Program-made: the position numbers and the translations under genes
From: an uncultured Oscillospiraceae bacterium
GTDB taxonomy: Bacteria > Bacillota > Clostridia > Oscillospirales > Ruminococcaceae
Length of the DNA: 64,000 nt
Direction of reading: 5' to 3'
NCBI GenBank assembly: GCA_934466475.1
Contig: CAKSLI010000003.1
Location: 62,001-126,000, forward strand
The notes under the pieces: generated by a model
Database searches by the model: none
The model's input: the letters and a program-made list of their open reading frames with translations, nothing else
What the model was told of the DNA's origin: nothing
In this document: piece by piece, positions 50,769-59,994 of the stretch
How positions within the stretch are numbered: position 1 is the first letter of the stretch
How the letters are laid out: each line of letters starts with the position of its first letter

Positions 50769-51749
50769 ATGGAAAAAATCGCATTTTTTGATACCAAGCC
50801 CTACGACCGGATATGGTTCGACAGGCTTAACAGGGAATTTGAGATAGTATATTTTGAGAGCCGCCTGCGCCCGGAATCGGTCCGTCTGACCGAGGGATTC
50901 CGCGCGGTGTGCGCTTTCGTGAACGACGACATTGGCGAAAGGACCGTGCAGGGTCTGGCGGCTAACGGTGTGGAATTAGTCGCCATGCGCTGCGCGGGCT
51001 ACAACAATGTCGCCCTCGGCGCCGCCCGGGGAAGGCTCCGGGTGGTGAGGGTTCCTGCGTACTCTCCATACGCGGTGGCGGAACACGCAATGGGAATGAT
51101 CCTGATGCTGAACCGGAAGCTCCACAAGGCGTATATCCGCACCAGGGACTTTAACTTCAGCCTGAACGGGCTTATGGGCTTTGACCTCCACGGGAAGACC
51201 GCCGGGGTCATCGGCACCGGAAAAATCGGGCGGACTTTCATTGATATATGCCGCGGCTTCGGAATGAACGTCATCGCAAACGACCCTTTCCCCGCAAAGG
51301 ACAGCGAGATAACCTACGTCAGCCGCGAGGAGCTTTTCCGGCAGTCGGATATAATCTCGCTGCACTGCCCCCTCACCGAGGATACCCGCTACATTATAAA
51401 CGAGCAGGCGCTGTCGCTCATGAAGCCGGAAACCCTCATCGTAAACACCTCCCGCGGAAAGCTCATAGACAGCGAGGCCCTTCTGGCGGCTCTCAACGAA
51501 AAGCGGATAGGCGGCGCGGCTCTCGATGTTTACGAGGAGGAGACCGACCTGTTCTTTGAGGACAACTCCGACAAGCTGATAAAGGACGACACGCTGTCGC
51601 TGCTGGTCTCCCGCCCGAATGTGCTGATAACCTCGCACCAGGCTTTCTTTACCCGGGAGGCAATGCAAAGCATAGCGGAAACCACCCTCCAGAGCATCAG
51701 CGATTTTTTCGCCGGGCGGGAGCTTAAATACGAAATAAGAAAGGACTGA
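50769..51749 (+). CDS. D-2-hydroxyacid dehydrogenase (D-lactate dehydrogenase type)
   Basis: A 326-residue NAD-dependent enzyme. Catalytic Arg in NTSRGKLID (about 235), Glu in DVYEEE, His in TSHQAFFT (about 296); nucleotide loop GVIGTGKIGRTF (about 147-158). The pattern is of the LdhA/D-lactate class. Head gene of a pair with a deacetylase, four bases apart. It stands divergent from a VanR-like regulator; in vancomycin clusters VanH has this fold, but no ligase or VanX gene is present, so ordinary D-lactate formation is more likely. RBS AAGGAG. Confidence 0.9.
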   Translation: MEKIAFFDTKPYDRIWFDRLNREFEIVYFESRLRPESVRLTEGFRAVCAFVNDDIGERTVQGLAANGVELVAMRCAGYNNVALGAARGRLRVVRVPAYSPYAVAEHAMGMILMLNRKLHKAYIRTRDFNFSLNGLMGFDLHGKTAGVIGTGKIGRTFIDICRGFGMNVIANDPFPAKDSEITYVSREELFRQSDIISLHCPLTEDTRYIINEQALSLMKPETLIVNTSRGKLIDSEALLAALNEKRIGGAALDVYEEETDLFFEDNSDKLIKDDTLSLLVSRPNVLITSHQAFFTREAMQSIAETTLQSISDFFAGRELKYEIRKD

Positions 51750-51753
51750 TAAC

Positions 51754-52512
51754 ATGAGGATTCTGCCTGTAACAATGGCGGTAGTCGCCGCAGCGGCTCC
51801 GTCCGCCTCAGAATATTCGAGGTTCGAAAGCTACGACAACACGAAAGTCGCCTACGGAATGGGCGTGGAAACCGACTCGCAGAACCGCCCGCTCGGAGCG
51901 GTCCAGGCGCAGAAACAGTACGGAGACCTGGGCGGGCTGTTCATCGGAGAAAGCGATAAACAGCGTATCTGGCTGACCTTTGACGAGGGCTACGAAAACG
52001 GCAAGACCGCCGATATCCTGGACACGCTGAAAGAGAAAAACGTCCGGGCGGTGTTCTTCGTGACCTACGACTACTGCAAGCGTAATCCGGAGCTCGTGAA
52101 GCGCATGATCGCGGAGGGTCACACGGTCGGAAACCACACATGGAGCCACCCATCGCTGCCGGAGTGTTCTCCGGACGAGCTCTACTCGGAGCTTTCGCTT
52201 CTGCACCAATACGTCCGTGACAACTTCGGGTACGAGATGTACGTCATGCGCCCGCCCAAGGGAGAATTCTCAGAGCGCGTTCTTGCCTGTGCAAAGGAGC
52301 TCGGCTACACTACTGTGCTGTGGAGCTTCGCCTACCCCGACTGGGACGTGAACAATCAGCCAGACCCGGAGCAGGCATTCGCAAAAATAACCGGGAAATC
52401 GCATAACGGCGCGGTTTACCTGCTTCATGCGGTGTCCGAAACAAACGCCTCGATACTCGGCAGGGTAATCGACTACTGGCGCGGTAACGGCTACGTCATC
52501 TCGCCGATGTAA
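51754..52512 (+). CDS. PdaA-like polysaccharide deacetylase
   Basis: A 252-residue protein with a short N-terminal hydrophobic stretch (about 3-18), a probable signal peptide. NodB domain: TFDEGYENGKT (the DE form is typical of PdaA), HTVGNHTWSHPSL (metal His pair), RPPKGEFSERVL and LLHAVSETN. PdaA removes acetyl from N-acetylmuramic acid in making muramic-delta-lactam of the spore cortex. It begins four bases after the dehydrogenase gene (AAAGGA site) and has its own terminator. Confidence 0.88.
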   Translation: MRILPVTMAVVAAAAPSASEYSRFESYDNTKVAYGMGVETDSQNRPLGAVQAQKQYGDLGGLFIGESDKQRIWLTFDEGYENGKTADILDTLKEKNVRAVFFVTYDYCKRNPELVKRMIAEGHTVGNHTWSHPSLPECSPDELYSELSLLHQYVRDNFGYEMYVMRPPKGEFSERVLACAKELGYTTVLWSFAYPDWDVNNQPDPEQAFAKITGKSHNGAVYLLHAVSETNASILGRVIDYWRGNGYVISPM

Positions 52513-52517
52513 CGAAA

Positions 52518-52552
52518 AATCGGGCGGAATCTGTTCGGTTCCGCCCGAAAAT
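52518..52552. terminator. Bidirectional terminator after the deacetylase gene
   Basis: Stem TCGGGCGGAA/TTCCGCCCGA with a nine-base loop, AAAA before and AAAATTTA after. Confidence 0.8.
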
Positions 52553-53449
52553 TTACTCGGCTGTTTTGCTCCAAGAAAGCTGTTCTGAAAGCGCACTGAA
52601 AACCTCCGAAAGCCTTGCGGAGGGACGCTCGAACCTCCCGGCGGGTACGAAAAGCACCTCTGCGCCGGAGGATATCATTCCGGCATAAACGGCATTCCCG
52701 GAGATTTCCGCTTCGGTAAGGCTGTCTGCGGCTATGATATACTGCGGCGCTTCCGTTTCCTCAGATAATTCCGCATAGCCTGCGCCCGCGCAGAGATTCC
52801 GCCCGCAGAGGGAGAGCACTGCGCTCTCAAATGTGTCGGAACCGGCGGCGGTGAGCTTCGGGGTTACATATATAAATGTGCCGAGCTCCACGCCGGAAGC
52901 AGAATTCTTAAGCTCAGAGACCGCCTTTTCCGCCGCGGAATCTCCCGCCGCGCTGCCGGAGAAAACCTCGGCGGCGGTGCCGTACAGCTTCCCGAAATCC
53001 TCCAGCGTTTTCGGAGCGGAAAGCGTGACAACAGTGATCCCGGCAGAATCAAGCGTATAAATCTCGCGCTCGGCAAGCGCGGACATCGTGAAAACAACGT
53101 CCGGGGAAAGCTCCGTCAGCTTGTCTATATCAGGATTCTCGCTGCTGCCCGCCGTGACCTCCGGGAGCCCGTCCGGGTAGTCGCAGTAACGGCTGACTGC
53201 GCACAGCCGGTCGGAATATCCGAGTTCCGCGAGGATCTCAGTCGCCGCCGGGGAAAGGCTGGCGATGCGCTCCGGCTCGGATTTTATCTCCGTGCCGTCC
53301 GGGAGCTTCACCGGGAAAATCCCCTGCTCCGCTTCGGAGGTATTCCCGCCCGTGACGATTATCTCAGACGGCGTTGAAGACGTCTCCCCGCCGCAGCCGG
53401 AGAGCATTACCGCCGCAATAAGCCCAAAAGTTGCAAACGCTTTTTTCAT
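52553..53449 (-). CDS. Metal/cobalamin-type ABC substrate-binding lipoprotein
   Basis: A 298-residue exported lipoprotein: lipobox LSGC with Cys at about 19, then a Ser/Thr/Glu spacer, and a BtuF/FhuD-like (type III) fold: PERIASLSPAATEILAELG, LCAVSRYCDYP, LSPDVVFTMSALAEREIYTLDSAGI. It could bind vitamin B12, haem or an iron chelate. No permease or ATPase is beside it. It starts right at the stop of the DUF815 gene (one-base overlap), so it is the end of the dusB operon. Confidence 0.82.
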   Translation of the reverse strand: MKKAFATFGLIAAVMLSGCGGETSSTPSEIIVTGGNTSEAEQGIFPVKLPDGTEIKSEPERIASLSPAATEILAELGYSDRLCAVSRYCDYPDGLPEVTAGSSENPDIDKLTELSPDVVFTMSALAEREIYTLDSAGITVVTLSAPKTLEDFGKLYGTAAEVFSGSAAGDSAAEKAVSELKNSASGVELGTFIYVTPKLTAAGSDTFESAVLSLCGRNLCAGAGYAELSEETEAPQYIIAADSLTEAEISGNAVYAGMISSGAEVLFVPAGRFERPSARLSEVFSALSEQLSWSKTAE

Positions 53450-54651
53450 CAGTAATCCAATCCCAGTTCAATGCGCGAGCTGAGCCAGTCCGTGAACTGA
53501 CGAGCAATTCTCGGAGAGCGTCCGCCGCGCTTCAGCGCGAAGCGCTCTGCGGCAGCCGTGAGCTCGCTGTCGTCTATGTCTATCTCCCTGTCCTCGGCGA
53601 GCTTTCTCACGATATCGAAGAATATCTCGCGGCTGGGCTGTGTGAATGTTATGAAAAGCCCGAAACGGTCCGCAAGGGACATGCTCTCGTCCACTGCGTC
53701 GCTCCTGCCTATGCTGTCAACGGAGCGGTCCGCGTTGGATTCCTTTATCAGCTTGCGGCGGTTGGTGGTGGAATATATCAGGATGTTGTCCGGACGTGCG
53801 GAAAGGCTTCCGTCAAGTGTCGCCTTGAGTATCCCGAAACGCTCATCGTCCTCGGTGAATGCGAGGTCGTCAATGGTCACGATGAAGTGCAGGGGAACGT
53901 CCTTCAGCATGTCGAAAAGCTCCGGCAGACCCGCAATCTCCGCCTTGGGAAGCTCGACCATGCGGAGCTCCTCATACTCGTTCAGTATCGCCTTTATCGT
54001 GGAGGATTTGCCGCAGCCCCTGTCGCCGTACAGCAGTACGTTCTGCGCGGGAAGCCCGTTCAGGAATGCAACGGTATTGTCTACCACCTGACCGCGCTGG
54101 AGCTCGTAATTCTTGAGGTCCGTAAGGCGGATAGGGTCGATGTTGTCAATGGGAACCAGCTTCTTGTCCTTATAGGTGAACGCCTTGTGCTTGGCGAATT
54201 CTCCTGTGCCGTTCTTTGCCGCGAATTTCAGCAGGCGGTCGGCGGTCAGCGTGAACTTTCCGCTCTCGTACTCAGGGAGCGCGGAATAATCGGCGGTAGC
54301 TCCGTCAAGCCCGGAAAGCGCGCCCTTTACCGCGGCGGCGGTGTACTCCTTAACGACCTTTTTCAGCAGGGCGATATCGTAGGCGAGAGCCTTTTTGCGC
54401 GGCTCGGTGGGCTGCTTTACGGTCATTGCGAAAAGCGGGGACTTTGAATACATCACCGCGTCCGTGAGGTACTCGCCGAGGGTCTTTCCGGTCATAAGGA
54501 GCTCGGAGCTTATATTCGCGTAGCCCTTGAGACGCTCCTCCTCGGTCCTGCCGGAATCCAGCCACCTGATTCCGCGTGCAAACAGCACATTATCGTTGAA
54601 TATCTCCTGAAATACCATAAGAGGCGGGATCTTCTCTTCACATACTTTCAT
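53449..54651 (-). CDS. DUF815-family AAA-like ATPase
   Basis: A 400-residue cytosolic protein. Walker A GDRGCGKSS (about 213-221) and Walker B FIVTIDDLAF are clear, with ENILIYSTTNRRKL-type sensor (here DNILIYSTTNRRKL). The N-terminal 190 residues are helical without known motif. Members of this family have no assigned function; the AAA fold suggests a remodelling ATPase. It overlaps dusB by 14 bases. Confidence 0.87.
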   Translation of the reverse strand: MKVCEEKIPPLMVFQEIFNDNVLFARGIRWLDSGRTEEERLKGYANISSELLMTGKTLGEYLTDAVMYSKSPLFAMTVKQPTEPRKKALAYDIALLKKVVKEYTAAAVKGALSGLDGATADYSALPEYESGKFTLTADRLLKFAAKNGTGEFAKHKAFTYKDKKLVPIDNIDPIRLTDLKNYELQRGQVVDNTVAFLNGLPAQNVLLYGDRGCGKSSTIKAILNEYEELRMVELPKAEIAGLPELFDMLKDVPLHFIVTIDDLAFTEDDERFGILKATLDGSLSARPDNILIYSTTNRRKLIKESNADRSVDSIGRSDAVDESMSLADRFGLFITFTQPSREIFFDIVRKLAEDREIDIDDSELTAAAERFALKRGGRSPRIARQFTDWLSSRIELGLDY

Positions 54652-55633
54652 TGTCTTTTTCTCCTTGTTCTGTCTTGATTTCTTCTATAAGGCGCTCTAA
54701 TTGTTCGAGCGTAGTAAGCTCACTGCACAGGTTGCGGAACCTCGCCGCTCCCTGCATTCCCTTGAGGTACCACGAAGCCGGGCGGCGCGCTTCCTTCATG
54801 CCGACCTTCTCGCCCTTGTCGGACACTATCAGCCTGATATGCCGGCGCATTATCTCCAGGCGTTCCTCCGGCGAGGGGTCGGGGGAATAGCTCCCGGTCT
54901 CCAGGTACTCGCGTATCTGCCGGAAAAGCCACGGTCTGCCGTAGCTCCCCCTGCCTACCATAACCAGGTCGCAGCCGGTGTATTCGTACATCTCGCGGCA
55001 GAGCTCCGGAGTGGCGACGTCGCCGTTTCCTATCACCGGAATGCTCACCGACTGCTTTACAGCGCGGATAACGTCCCAGTCCGCCTTGCCGGAATACAGC
55101 TGCGTTTTCGTCCGCCCGTGGACTGCGACTGCCGCCGCGCCGCTCTGCTCCGCGATCTGAGCCATTCTGACCGCGTTTATGCTGTTCTCGTCCCAGCCTG
55201 CGCGGATCTTCACCGTCACCGGCACGGAAGCGGATTCCACCGCCGCGCGGACTACATCGCCGAAAAGCTCCGGGGTCTTCATCAGCGCGCTGCCCGCGCC
55301 CCCGGAAACTATCTTCGGCATGGGGCAGCCGGAATTGATGTCGATTATGTCCGGCTGGAATTTCTCGGCTATCTTTACCGCCGCCGCCACGAATTCCGGC
55401 TCGGCGCCGAAAAGCTGAACCGCCATGGGGCGCTCCTCCGGAGTTACCGAAAGCAGCTCGGCGGTTTTTCTGTCGTTATAGCAGAGCCCCTTGCAGCTCG
55501 CCATTTCGCCGACAACGTATGCGGCTCCGTATTCCTTTGCCATCTGACGGTAGGCGCGGTCCGCAACGCTCGCCATCGGGGCAAGCGCGGCGGTCTTTTC
55601 GATCCTGACCCCGCCTATCTCGGTATATTTCAT
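54638..55633 (-). CDS. dusB: tRNA-dihydrouridine synthase
   Basis: A 331-residue FMN enzyme: LAPMASVADRAYR, INSGCPMPKIVSGGAGSALM with the catalytic Cys, VKIRAGWD, VHGRTKTQLYSGKADW, VIGNGDV and MVGRGSYGRPWLF. It reduces uridine to dihydrouridine in tRNA D-loops. Standard DusB length. First gene of a three-gene operon (dusB, DUF815, binding lipoprotein) from the promoter at 55679-55707. Confidence 0.94.
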   Translation of the reverse strand: MKYTEIGGVRIEKTAALAPMASVADRAYRQMAKEYGAAYVVGEMASCKGLCYNDRKTAELLSVTPEERPMAVQLFGAEPEFVAAAVKIAEKFQPDIIDINSGCPMPKIVSGGAGSALMKTPELFGDVVRAAVESASVPVTVKIRAGWDENSINAVRMAQIAEQSGAAAVAVHGRTKTQLYSGKADWDVIRAVKQSVSIPVIGNGDVATPELCREMYEYTGCDLVMVGRGSYGRPWLFRQIREYLETGSYSPDPSPEERLEIMRRHIRLIVSDKGEKVGMKEARRPASWYLKGMQGAARFRNLCSELTTLEQLERLIEEIKTEQGEKDNESM

Positions 55634-55678
55634 CGTTTTTCCTCGCGTTCTATCGAAATTTCAAATTTAATAACTTAT

Positions 55679-55707
55679 ATTGTACCACAAAATCCAAAAG
55701 TGTTCAA
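55679..55707 (-). promoter_or_regulatory. Promoter of the dusB operon
   Basis: TTGAAC (55707-55702), 17-base spacer, TACAAT (55684-55679), about 45 bases before the ATG. Confidence 0.75.
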
Positions 55708-55714
55708 GTTGTTC

Positions 55715-55743
55715 TTGTAATTTTTTCGGATTTATGATATAAT
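55715..55743 (+). promoter_or_regulatory. Promoter of the membrane acyltransferase-like gene
   Basis: TTGTAA (55715-55720), 17-base spacer, TATAAT (55738-55743). Its -35 lies eight bases from the -35 of the divergent dusB promoter, so the two compete for space. Confidence 0.75.
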
Positions 55744-55787
55744 GTCATAGATGTTGCACAAACGACCACACGGAAGAGGTACTGAAA

Positions 55788-56570
55788 ATGGAAAAGACGC
55801 AGAAAAAATCCAGCGCCGGGCGCGTTGGTATCCTCGATGAAATAAGAGGCTTTGCCATAATCTGCATGGTGGTGTATCACGCCATGTACGACCTGAAATA
55901 CATATTCGGGCTGGATGTTCCGGTGTTCTTTGAAAGCTGGTTTGACGTTGTCCGGGATATTTTTGCGGGAATGTTCATATTCATTTCCGGAACGGTCTGC
56001 CGGTATTCCTCAAATAATATAAAGCGCGGCGCCCAGTGCTTCCTCATCGGAATGATGATGACGTTCATAATGCCGTTCTTCACGAGCGGTACTATCATGT
56101 TCGGGATACTTCACTTCCTCGGTATCAGCATGATCCTGTTCGGGCTTGGTCAGAAGCTGTTCGACCTGCTGCCCTCCTGGGTGGGTATCGCGGCGAGCGT
56201 GCTGCTTTTCGTGCTGACCATGAACGTACAGCTCACATACGTCAGCGGTATCCTCACCACCGGATATATCGGGATCCCCGGGCTGTTTCAGCTGCACCTG
56301 CCCATGCAGGCTTACAATGTCGGCGTGCTGTTCCCGCTGGGACTCCATGACGCGTACTTTGCCTCCTCGGACTACTTCCCCATGCTGCCGTGGTTCTTCC
56401 TTTTCATCGCGGGGAGCTATTTCGGGATCATCGCCAAGGACGGCAGACTGCCGAAATTCTGCTATCCCACGCACATCAGGTGGCTGGCGACAGTCGGACG
56501 CTACACCATTTGGATATATGTGCTCCACCAGCCGGTGCTTTATCTGATTTTTTCACTTATTTTTCACTGA
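55788..56570 (+). CDS. DUF1624-type membrane acyltransferase-like protein
   Basis: A 260-residue protein with about seven membrane helices. The opening GILDEIRGFAIICMVVYHAMYDL has the Arg-Gly and His of heparan-alpha-glucosaminide acetyltransferase-like (DUF1624) proteins, and the end has TIWIYVLHQPVLY as in acyltransferase-3 relatives. It likely moves an acyl group onto an outside sugar; substrate unknown. Single gene, ATG at 55788 behind GGAAGAGGTACTGAAA. Confidence 0.85.
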   Translation: MEKTQKKSSAGRVGILDEIRGFAIICMVVYHAMYDLKYIFGLDVPVFFESWFDVVRDIFAGMFIFISGTVCRYSSNNIKRGAQCFLIGMMMTFIMPFFTSGTIMFGILHFLGISMILFGLGQKLFDLLPSWVGIAASVLLFVLTMNVQLTYVSGILTTGYIGIPGLFQLHLPMQAYNVGVLFPLGLHDAYFASSDYFPMLPWFFLFIAGSYFGIIAKDGRLPKFCYPTHIRWLATVGRYTIWIYVLHQPVLYLIFSLIFH

Positions 56571-56609
56571 ATTACGCTAAATTGTGTCACAAAAGGCATA
56601 ATTAAGGAC

Positions 56610-56638
56610 TTGCTTTTTTCCGACAGATGATATATAAT
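56610..56638 (+). promoter_or_regulatory. Promoter of lon
   Basis: TTGCTT (56610-56615), 17-base spacer, TATAAT (56633-56638). No CIRCE or CtsR-like direct repeat was seen beside it. Confidence 0.75.
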
Positions 56639-56681
56639 ATATGCTACTACTAATAGTACAAGAGAAAGGGGAATTTGATAT

Positions 56682-59117
56682 ATGAGTACAGAAAAGAACA
56701 CATCCAAAAAGACCGTGAATGAAATTATCCCTGCTATTTCCCTGCGGGGTCTGGTCGTATTTCCGTCAATGGTGCTCCATTTTGACGTGGGAAGGGAGCG
56801 CTCCGTAAACGCGCTCAGAGCGGCGGCTGACGGCTCAGGACGCATTTTCCTGGTGGCGCAGAAGGACGCCGCCGTTACCGACCCGGAGCTTTCCGATATG
56901 TACGAGGTCGGCGTTATCGCAGAGGTGCGCCAGCTCCTCACCACTCCCGACGGCTCGACAAGAGTTCTTGTCGAGGGTCTTACCCGTGCAAAACGCGTAA
57001 AGCAGACAGCCGGCAAGGACTATCTTGAATTCGAGGTAAAGGAGCTCCCGCAGCGCTCCGTTGCCGTCTCCGACAGTACTGCCGCGGCTGCCCTGCGCAC
57101 CCTGAAAAACGTTTTCGCCGAGTATTCTCAGATCTCCCCCAGAATGCCCCGCGAGCTCTTTGAAGGCATAATGAGCGAGGAGGATCTGGGCGAGCTCTTC
57201 GAAAAGGTGGTTTTCAACGTTGTCCTGAAGGTAGAGGACAAGCAGGCGCTGCTTGAAGCCAACGGAATCCTCCGCCGCGTGAAAATGCTCATCGCAATGC
57301 TGGAAAGCGAGATCGAAATAATCGAGACCGAGATAGACATTCAGGAGCAGGTAAAGGAGCAGGTAGACAAGAACCAGCGCGAATATTACCTGCGCGAACA
57401 GCTCCGCGCTATCTACAAGCAGCTCGGCGAGGGCGACAACCCGCAGGAGGAAGCGGACGGCTACATAGAAAAGATCAAGGCGCTGAACCTCTCCGATGAG
57501 ATAACCGAAAAACTGGTCGGCGAGGCGCAGAAGCTCGTGAAGATGTCCTATTCCTCGCAGGAAGCGGGCGTTATCCGCGGCTATCTCGATACCGTGCTTG
57601 AGCTCCCCTGGAACATAAAAACCAAGGATAAGCTGGATATAGACAAGGTGCAGAAGCAGCTCGACAAGGATCACTACGGGCTGAAAAAGGTCAAGGAGCG
57701 TATAACCGAGATAATCTCCGTGCGCGCCATGGCTCCGGACGTCAAGGGGCAGATAATCTGCCTTTACGGCCCTCCCGGAGTCGGCAAGACTTCTATCGGA
57801 AAGTCCATAGCGGCCGCACTCGGCAGGAATTACGCGCGGATCTCCCTCGGCGGCGTCCACGATGAAGCCGAGATACGCGGTCACAGAAAGACCTACATCG
57901 GCGCTATGCCCGGACGTATCGCTGCTGCCCTGAAGCAGGCAAAGAGCATGAATCCCGTGCTCCTGCTGGACGAAATCGACAAGATGGGCAGCGATTACAA
58001 GGGCGATCCCGCCTCTGCAATGCTGGAAGTCCTCGACAGCGAACAGAACACCACGTTCACCGACCACTTCCTTGAGATCCCGCTGGACCTCAGCGATGTG
58101 CTGTTCATCACCACCGCAAACAGCCTGGACACCATTCCGGCTCCGCTGCTGGACAGAATGGAGATAATCGAGCTTTCCAGCTACACCCGCGAAGAAAAGT
58201 TCAACATCGCCAAGAAGCACCTCCTGCCGAAGCAGCTCAAAAAGCACGGCGAGAAGCCCACAAACGTCAAGATAACCGACAAGGCGCTGTACTCCGTCAT
58301 CGACTTCTATACAAGGGAGGCCGGCGTAAGGGGTCTGGAGCGCAATATCGCGGATATCTGCCGCAAATCCGCAAAGAAGCTGGTCACCGGAGAGAAAAAG
58401 GTGACGGTCACCGATGAGAACATCACCGATTTCCTCGGCGTAAAGAAGCATCTGCCGGAGCACCTCGCGGCTCACGATGAGGTCGGTCTGGTAAACGGAC
58501 TTGCGTGGACTTCCGTGGGCGGAGTTCTCATGCCGCTCGAGGTCCTCGTACTGGACGGCACCGGAAAGACGGAATTCACCGGAAGCCTCGGCGAGGTAAT
58601 GAAGGAATCCGCAAAGATAGCGGTTTCACTCACCCGCTCAATCGCAAAGAAATACAATATCGACCCGGAGTTCTGGAAGACAAAGGATATACATGTCCAC
58701 GCCCCCGAGGGAGCAGTTCCGAAGGACGGTCCGTCCGCCGGAGTTACGCTCACGACCGCGCTTGTATCCGCACTTTCCGGAACGCCCGTCCGCCGCGATG
58801 TGGCAATGACGGGCGAGATAACCCTCCGCGGAAAGGTGCTCGCCATCGGCGGTCTTAAGGAGAAAACCATGGCGGCTTACCGCGCCGGAGTAAAGACCGT
58901 GTGCATTCCCAAGGAGAATGAACCCGATATCGACGAGCTCGACGATGTTGTCAAGAACAACGTGAAATTCGTCATCGCGGAGGATATCTCCACCGTACTG
59001 GAAACCGCGCTCGTACTGCCGAACTGCGCCCCCAAGGAGAAGGCTCCCATGAAGCGCCGCAGCTCCCGCGCAAAGTCGGAGCCGGAGGAAAAGGTTCCGG
59101 CACTGACGGCTAACTGA
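56682..59117 (+). CDS. lon: ATP-dependent protease Lon
   Basis: An 811-residue cytosolic protease of full length. Order: N-terminal LON substrate domain (about 12-205, SLRGLVVFPSMVLHFDVG), AAA+ module with Walker A GPPGVGKTS (about 363-371) and Walker B VLLLDEIDKM, and C-terminal peptidase domain with the catalytic Ser685 in KDGPSAGV and its Lys about 43 residues later (GGLKEKTMAAYRAG). It degrades misfolded and regulatory proteins. The Lys/Arg/Glu-rich tail of about 30 residues is extra. It precedes ysxC, the usual order in Firmicutes. Confidence 0.97.
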   Translation: MSTEKNTSKKTVNEIIPAISLRGLVVFPSMVLHFDVGRERSVNALRAAADGSGRIFLVAQKDAAVTDPELSDMYEVGVIAEVRQLLTTPDGSTRVLVEGLTRAKRVKQTAGKDYLEFEVKELPQRSVAVSDSTAAAALRTLKNVFAEYSQISPRMPRELFEGIMSEEDLGELFEKVVFNVVLKVEDKQALLEANGILRRVKMLIAMLESEIEIIETEIDIQEQVKEQVDKNQREYYLREQLRAIYKQLGEGDNPQEEADGYIEKIKALNLSDEITEKLVGEAQKLVKMSYSSQEAGVIRGYLDTVLELPWNIKTKDKLDIDKVQKQLDKDHYGLKKVKERITEIISVRAMAPDVKGQIICLYGPPGVGKTSIGKSIAAALGRNYARISLGGVHDEAEIRGHRKTYIGAMPGRIAAALKQAKSMNPVLLLDEIDKMGSDYKGDPASAMLEVLDSEQNTTFTDHFLEIPLDLSDVLFITTANSLDTIPAPLLDRMEIIELSSYTREEKFNIAKKHLLPKQLKKHGEKPTNVKITDKALYSVIDFYTREAGVRGLERNIADICRKSAKKLVTGEKKVTVTDENITDFLGVKKHLPEHLAAHDEVGLVNGLAWTSVGGVLMPLEVLVLDGTGKTEFTGSLGEVMKESAKIAVSLTRSIAKKYNIDPEFWKTKDIHVHAPEGAVPKDGPSAGVTLTTALVSALSGTPVRRDVAMTGEITLRGKVLAIGGLKEKTMAAYRAGVKTVCIPKENEPDIDELDDVVKNNVKFVIAEDISTVLETALVLPNCAPKEKAPMKRRSSRAKSEPEEKVPALTAN

Positions 59118-59127
59118 TATAATTCCA

Positions 59128-59153
59128 CCGCCGGGGGCGAAATCTCCCGGCGG
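59128..59153 (+). other. Intercistronic hairpin between lon and ysxC
   Basis: Stem CCGCCGGG/CCCGGCGG, 10-base loop, followed by CTTGATTTA without a U tract. It may stabilise the lon message or lower ysxC expression rather than end transcription. Confidence 0.5.
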
Positions 59154-59171
59154 CTTGATTTAAGGTGAAAT

Positions 59172-59774
59172 ATGAACTACAACAACGCAGAATTCTTTAC
59201 ATCCTACGGGAGCTTCAGGCAGATACCGAAGTCCGACCGCACCGAGATAGCTTTTTCCGGGCGCTCAAACGTTGGCAAATCCTCGCTGATCAATAAGATC
59301 TTCAACCGGAAAAGCCTGGCAAGAGTCAGCGCAGTCCCCGGCAAGACCGCCACGATCAACTTTTACAGGCTGGAAAACCTGTACTTTGTTGATCTGCCGG
59401 GATACGGCTATGCAAAGGTCTCCAAGTCCGAAAAGGAGCGCTGGGGCGGGCTTATCGAGGGATATCTCCACGACGACCGCGAGCTTGCGCTCGTGTTCCA
59501 GCTGATAGACTTCCGCCACCCGCCCACAAAGGATGATGTGATGATGGTGAATTTTCTTATCGACAGCGGGATTCCGTTCGTTGTGGTGCTCACCAAGGCG
59601 GACAAGCTCTCCAAAAAGCAGCGCGAGGAACGCCGCGCGGCTCTCATGCAGGAGCTTCCCTGCGCCGAGGACATCACTATAATAGAATTCTCCGCGCAGA
59701 CCGGCGAAGGCCGCGACGATATCCGCGCGATCATCGAGGAGATCGCCGCTGACGATGAGGAAGAAAAAAACTGA
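59172..59774 (+). CDS. ysxC: Ribosome-biogenesis GTPase YsxC/EngB
   Basis: A 200-residue GTPase: G1 GRSNVGKSS (about 33-41), G3 DLPGYGYAKVS, G4 TKADKL and G5-like FSAQTGEG. Essential in many bacteria for 50S subunit assembly. It follows lon by 54 bases; AAGGTGAAAT serves as ribosome site. An acidic tail of about ten residues ends the protein. Confidence 0.96.
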   Translation: MNYNNAEFFTSYGSFRQIPKSDRTEIAFSGRSNVGKSSLINKIFNRKSLARVSAVPGKTATINFYRLENLYFVDLPGYGYAKVSKSEKERWGGLIEGYLHDDRELALVFQLIDFRHPPTKDDVMMVNFLIDSGIPFVVVLTKADKLSKKQREERRAALMQELPCAEDITIIEFSAQTGEGRDDIRAIIEEIAADDEEEKN

Positions 59775-59793
59775 AAAAATTTTCAGAAAACAC

Positions 59794-59822
59794 TTGACAA
59801 ATCGGATTTGACATGATATAAT
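59794..59822 (+). promoter_or_regulatory. Promoter of the rplJ-rplL operon
   Basis: TTGACA (59794-59799), 17-base spacer, TATAAT (59817-59822): perfect consensus, as expected for a ribosomal protein operon. Confidence 0.88.
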
Positions 59823-59828
59823 AATTAT

Positions 59829-59950
59829 GCTGTTCTGAAGACAGCAGGCTGACGAAAGTCTATAATGGTGCAAACCGCCTGCCGAGGAATGGGAATTAGA
59901 TAAACGTCTACTCCCTTTCTGTGTCTTTGCAGAAAGGGATTTTTTTCTGA
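59829..59950 (+). ncRNA. Ribosomal protein L10 leader with attenuator
   Basis: The leader of rplJ begins GCTGTTCTGAAGACAGC (a hairpin), followed by CAGGCTGACGAAAG and AATGGTGCAAACCGCCTGCCGAGGAAT, features of the L10 leader RNA that binds the L10-L12 complex. It ends with a terminator TCCCTTTCTG/CAGAAAGGGA plus T7 (59912-59946). Excess L10 should favour the terminator and switch off the operon. Boundaries are approximate. Confidence 0.85.
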
Positions 59951-59994
59951 TCTCCTTATCTGAACAGCGCAAATTTAGTAAAGGAGTGAAATTT

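Noticed and set aside
49905..52512. A vancomycin-resistance cluster
   Set aside because: There is a VanRS-like pair and a VanH-fold enzyme, but no D-Ala-D-Lac ligase, no VanX dipeptidase and no VanY/Z gene.
56835..58475. A 546-codon open frame on the minus strand
   Set aside because: It is antisense to lon, with no recognisable domain and no start signal.
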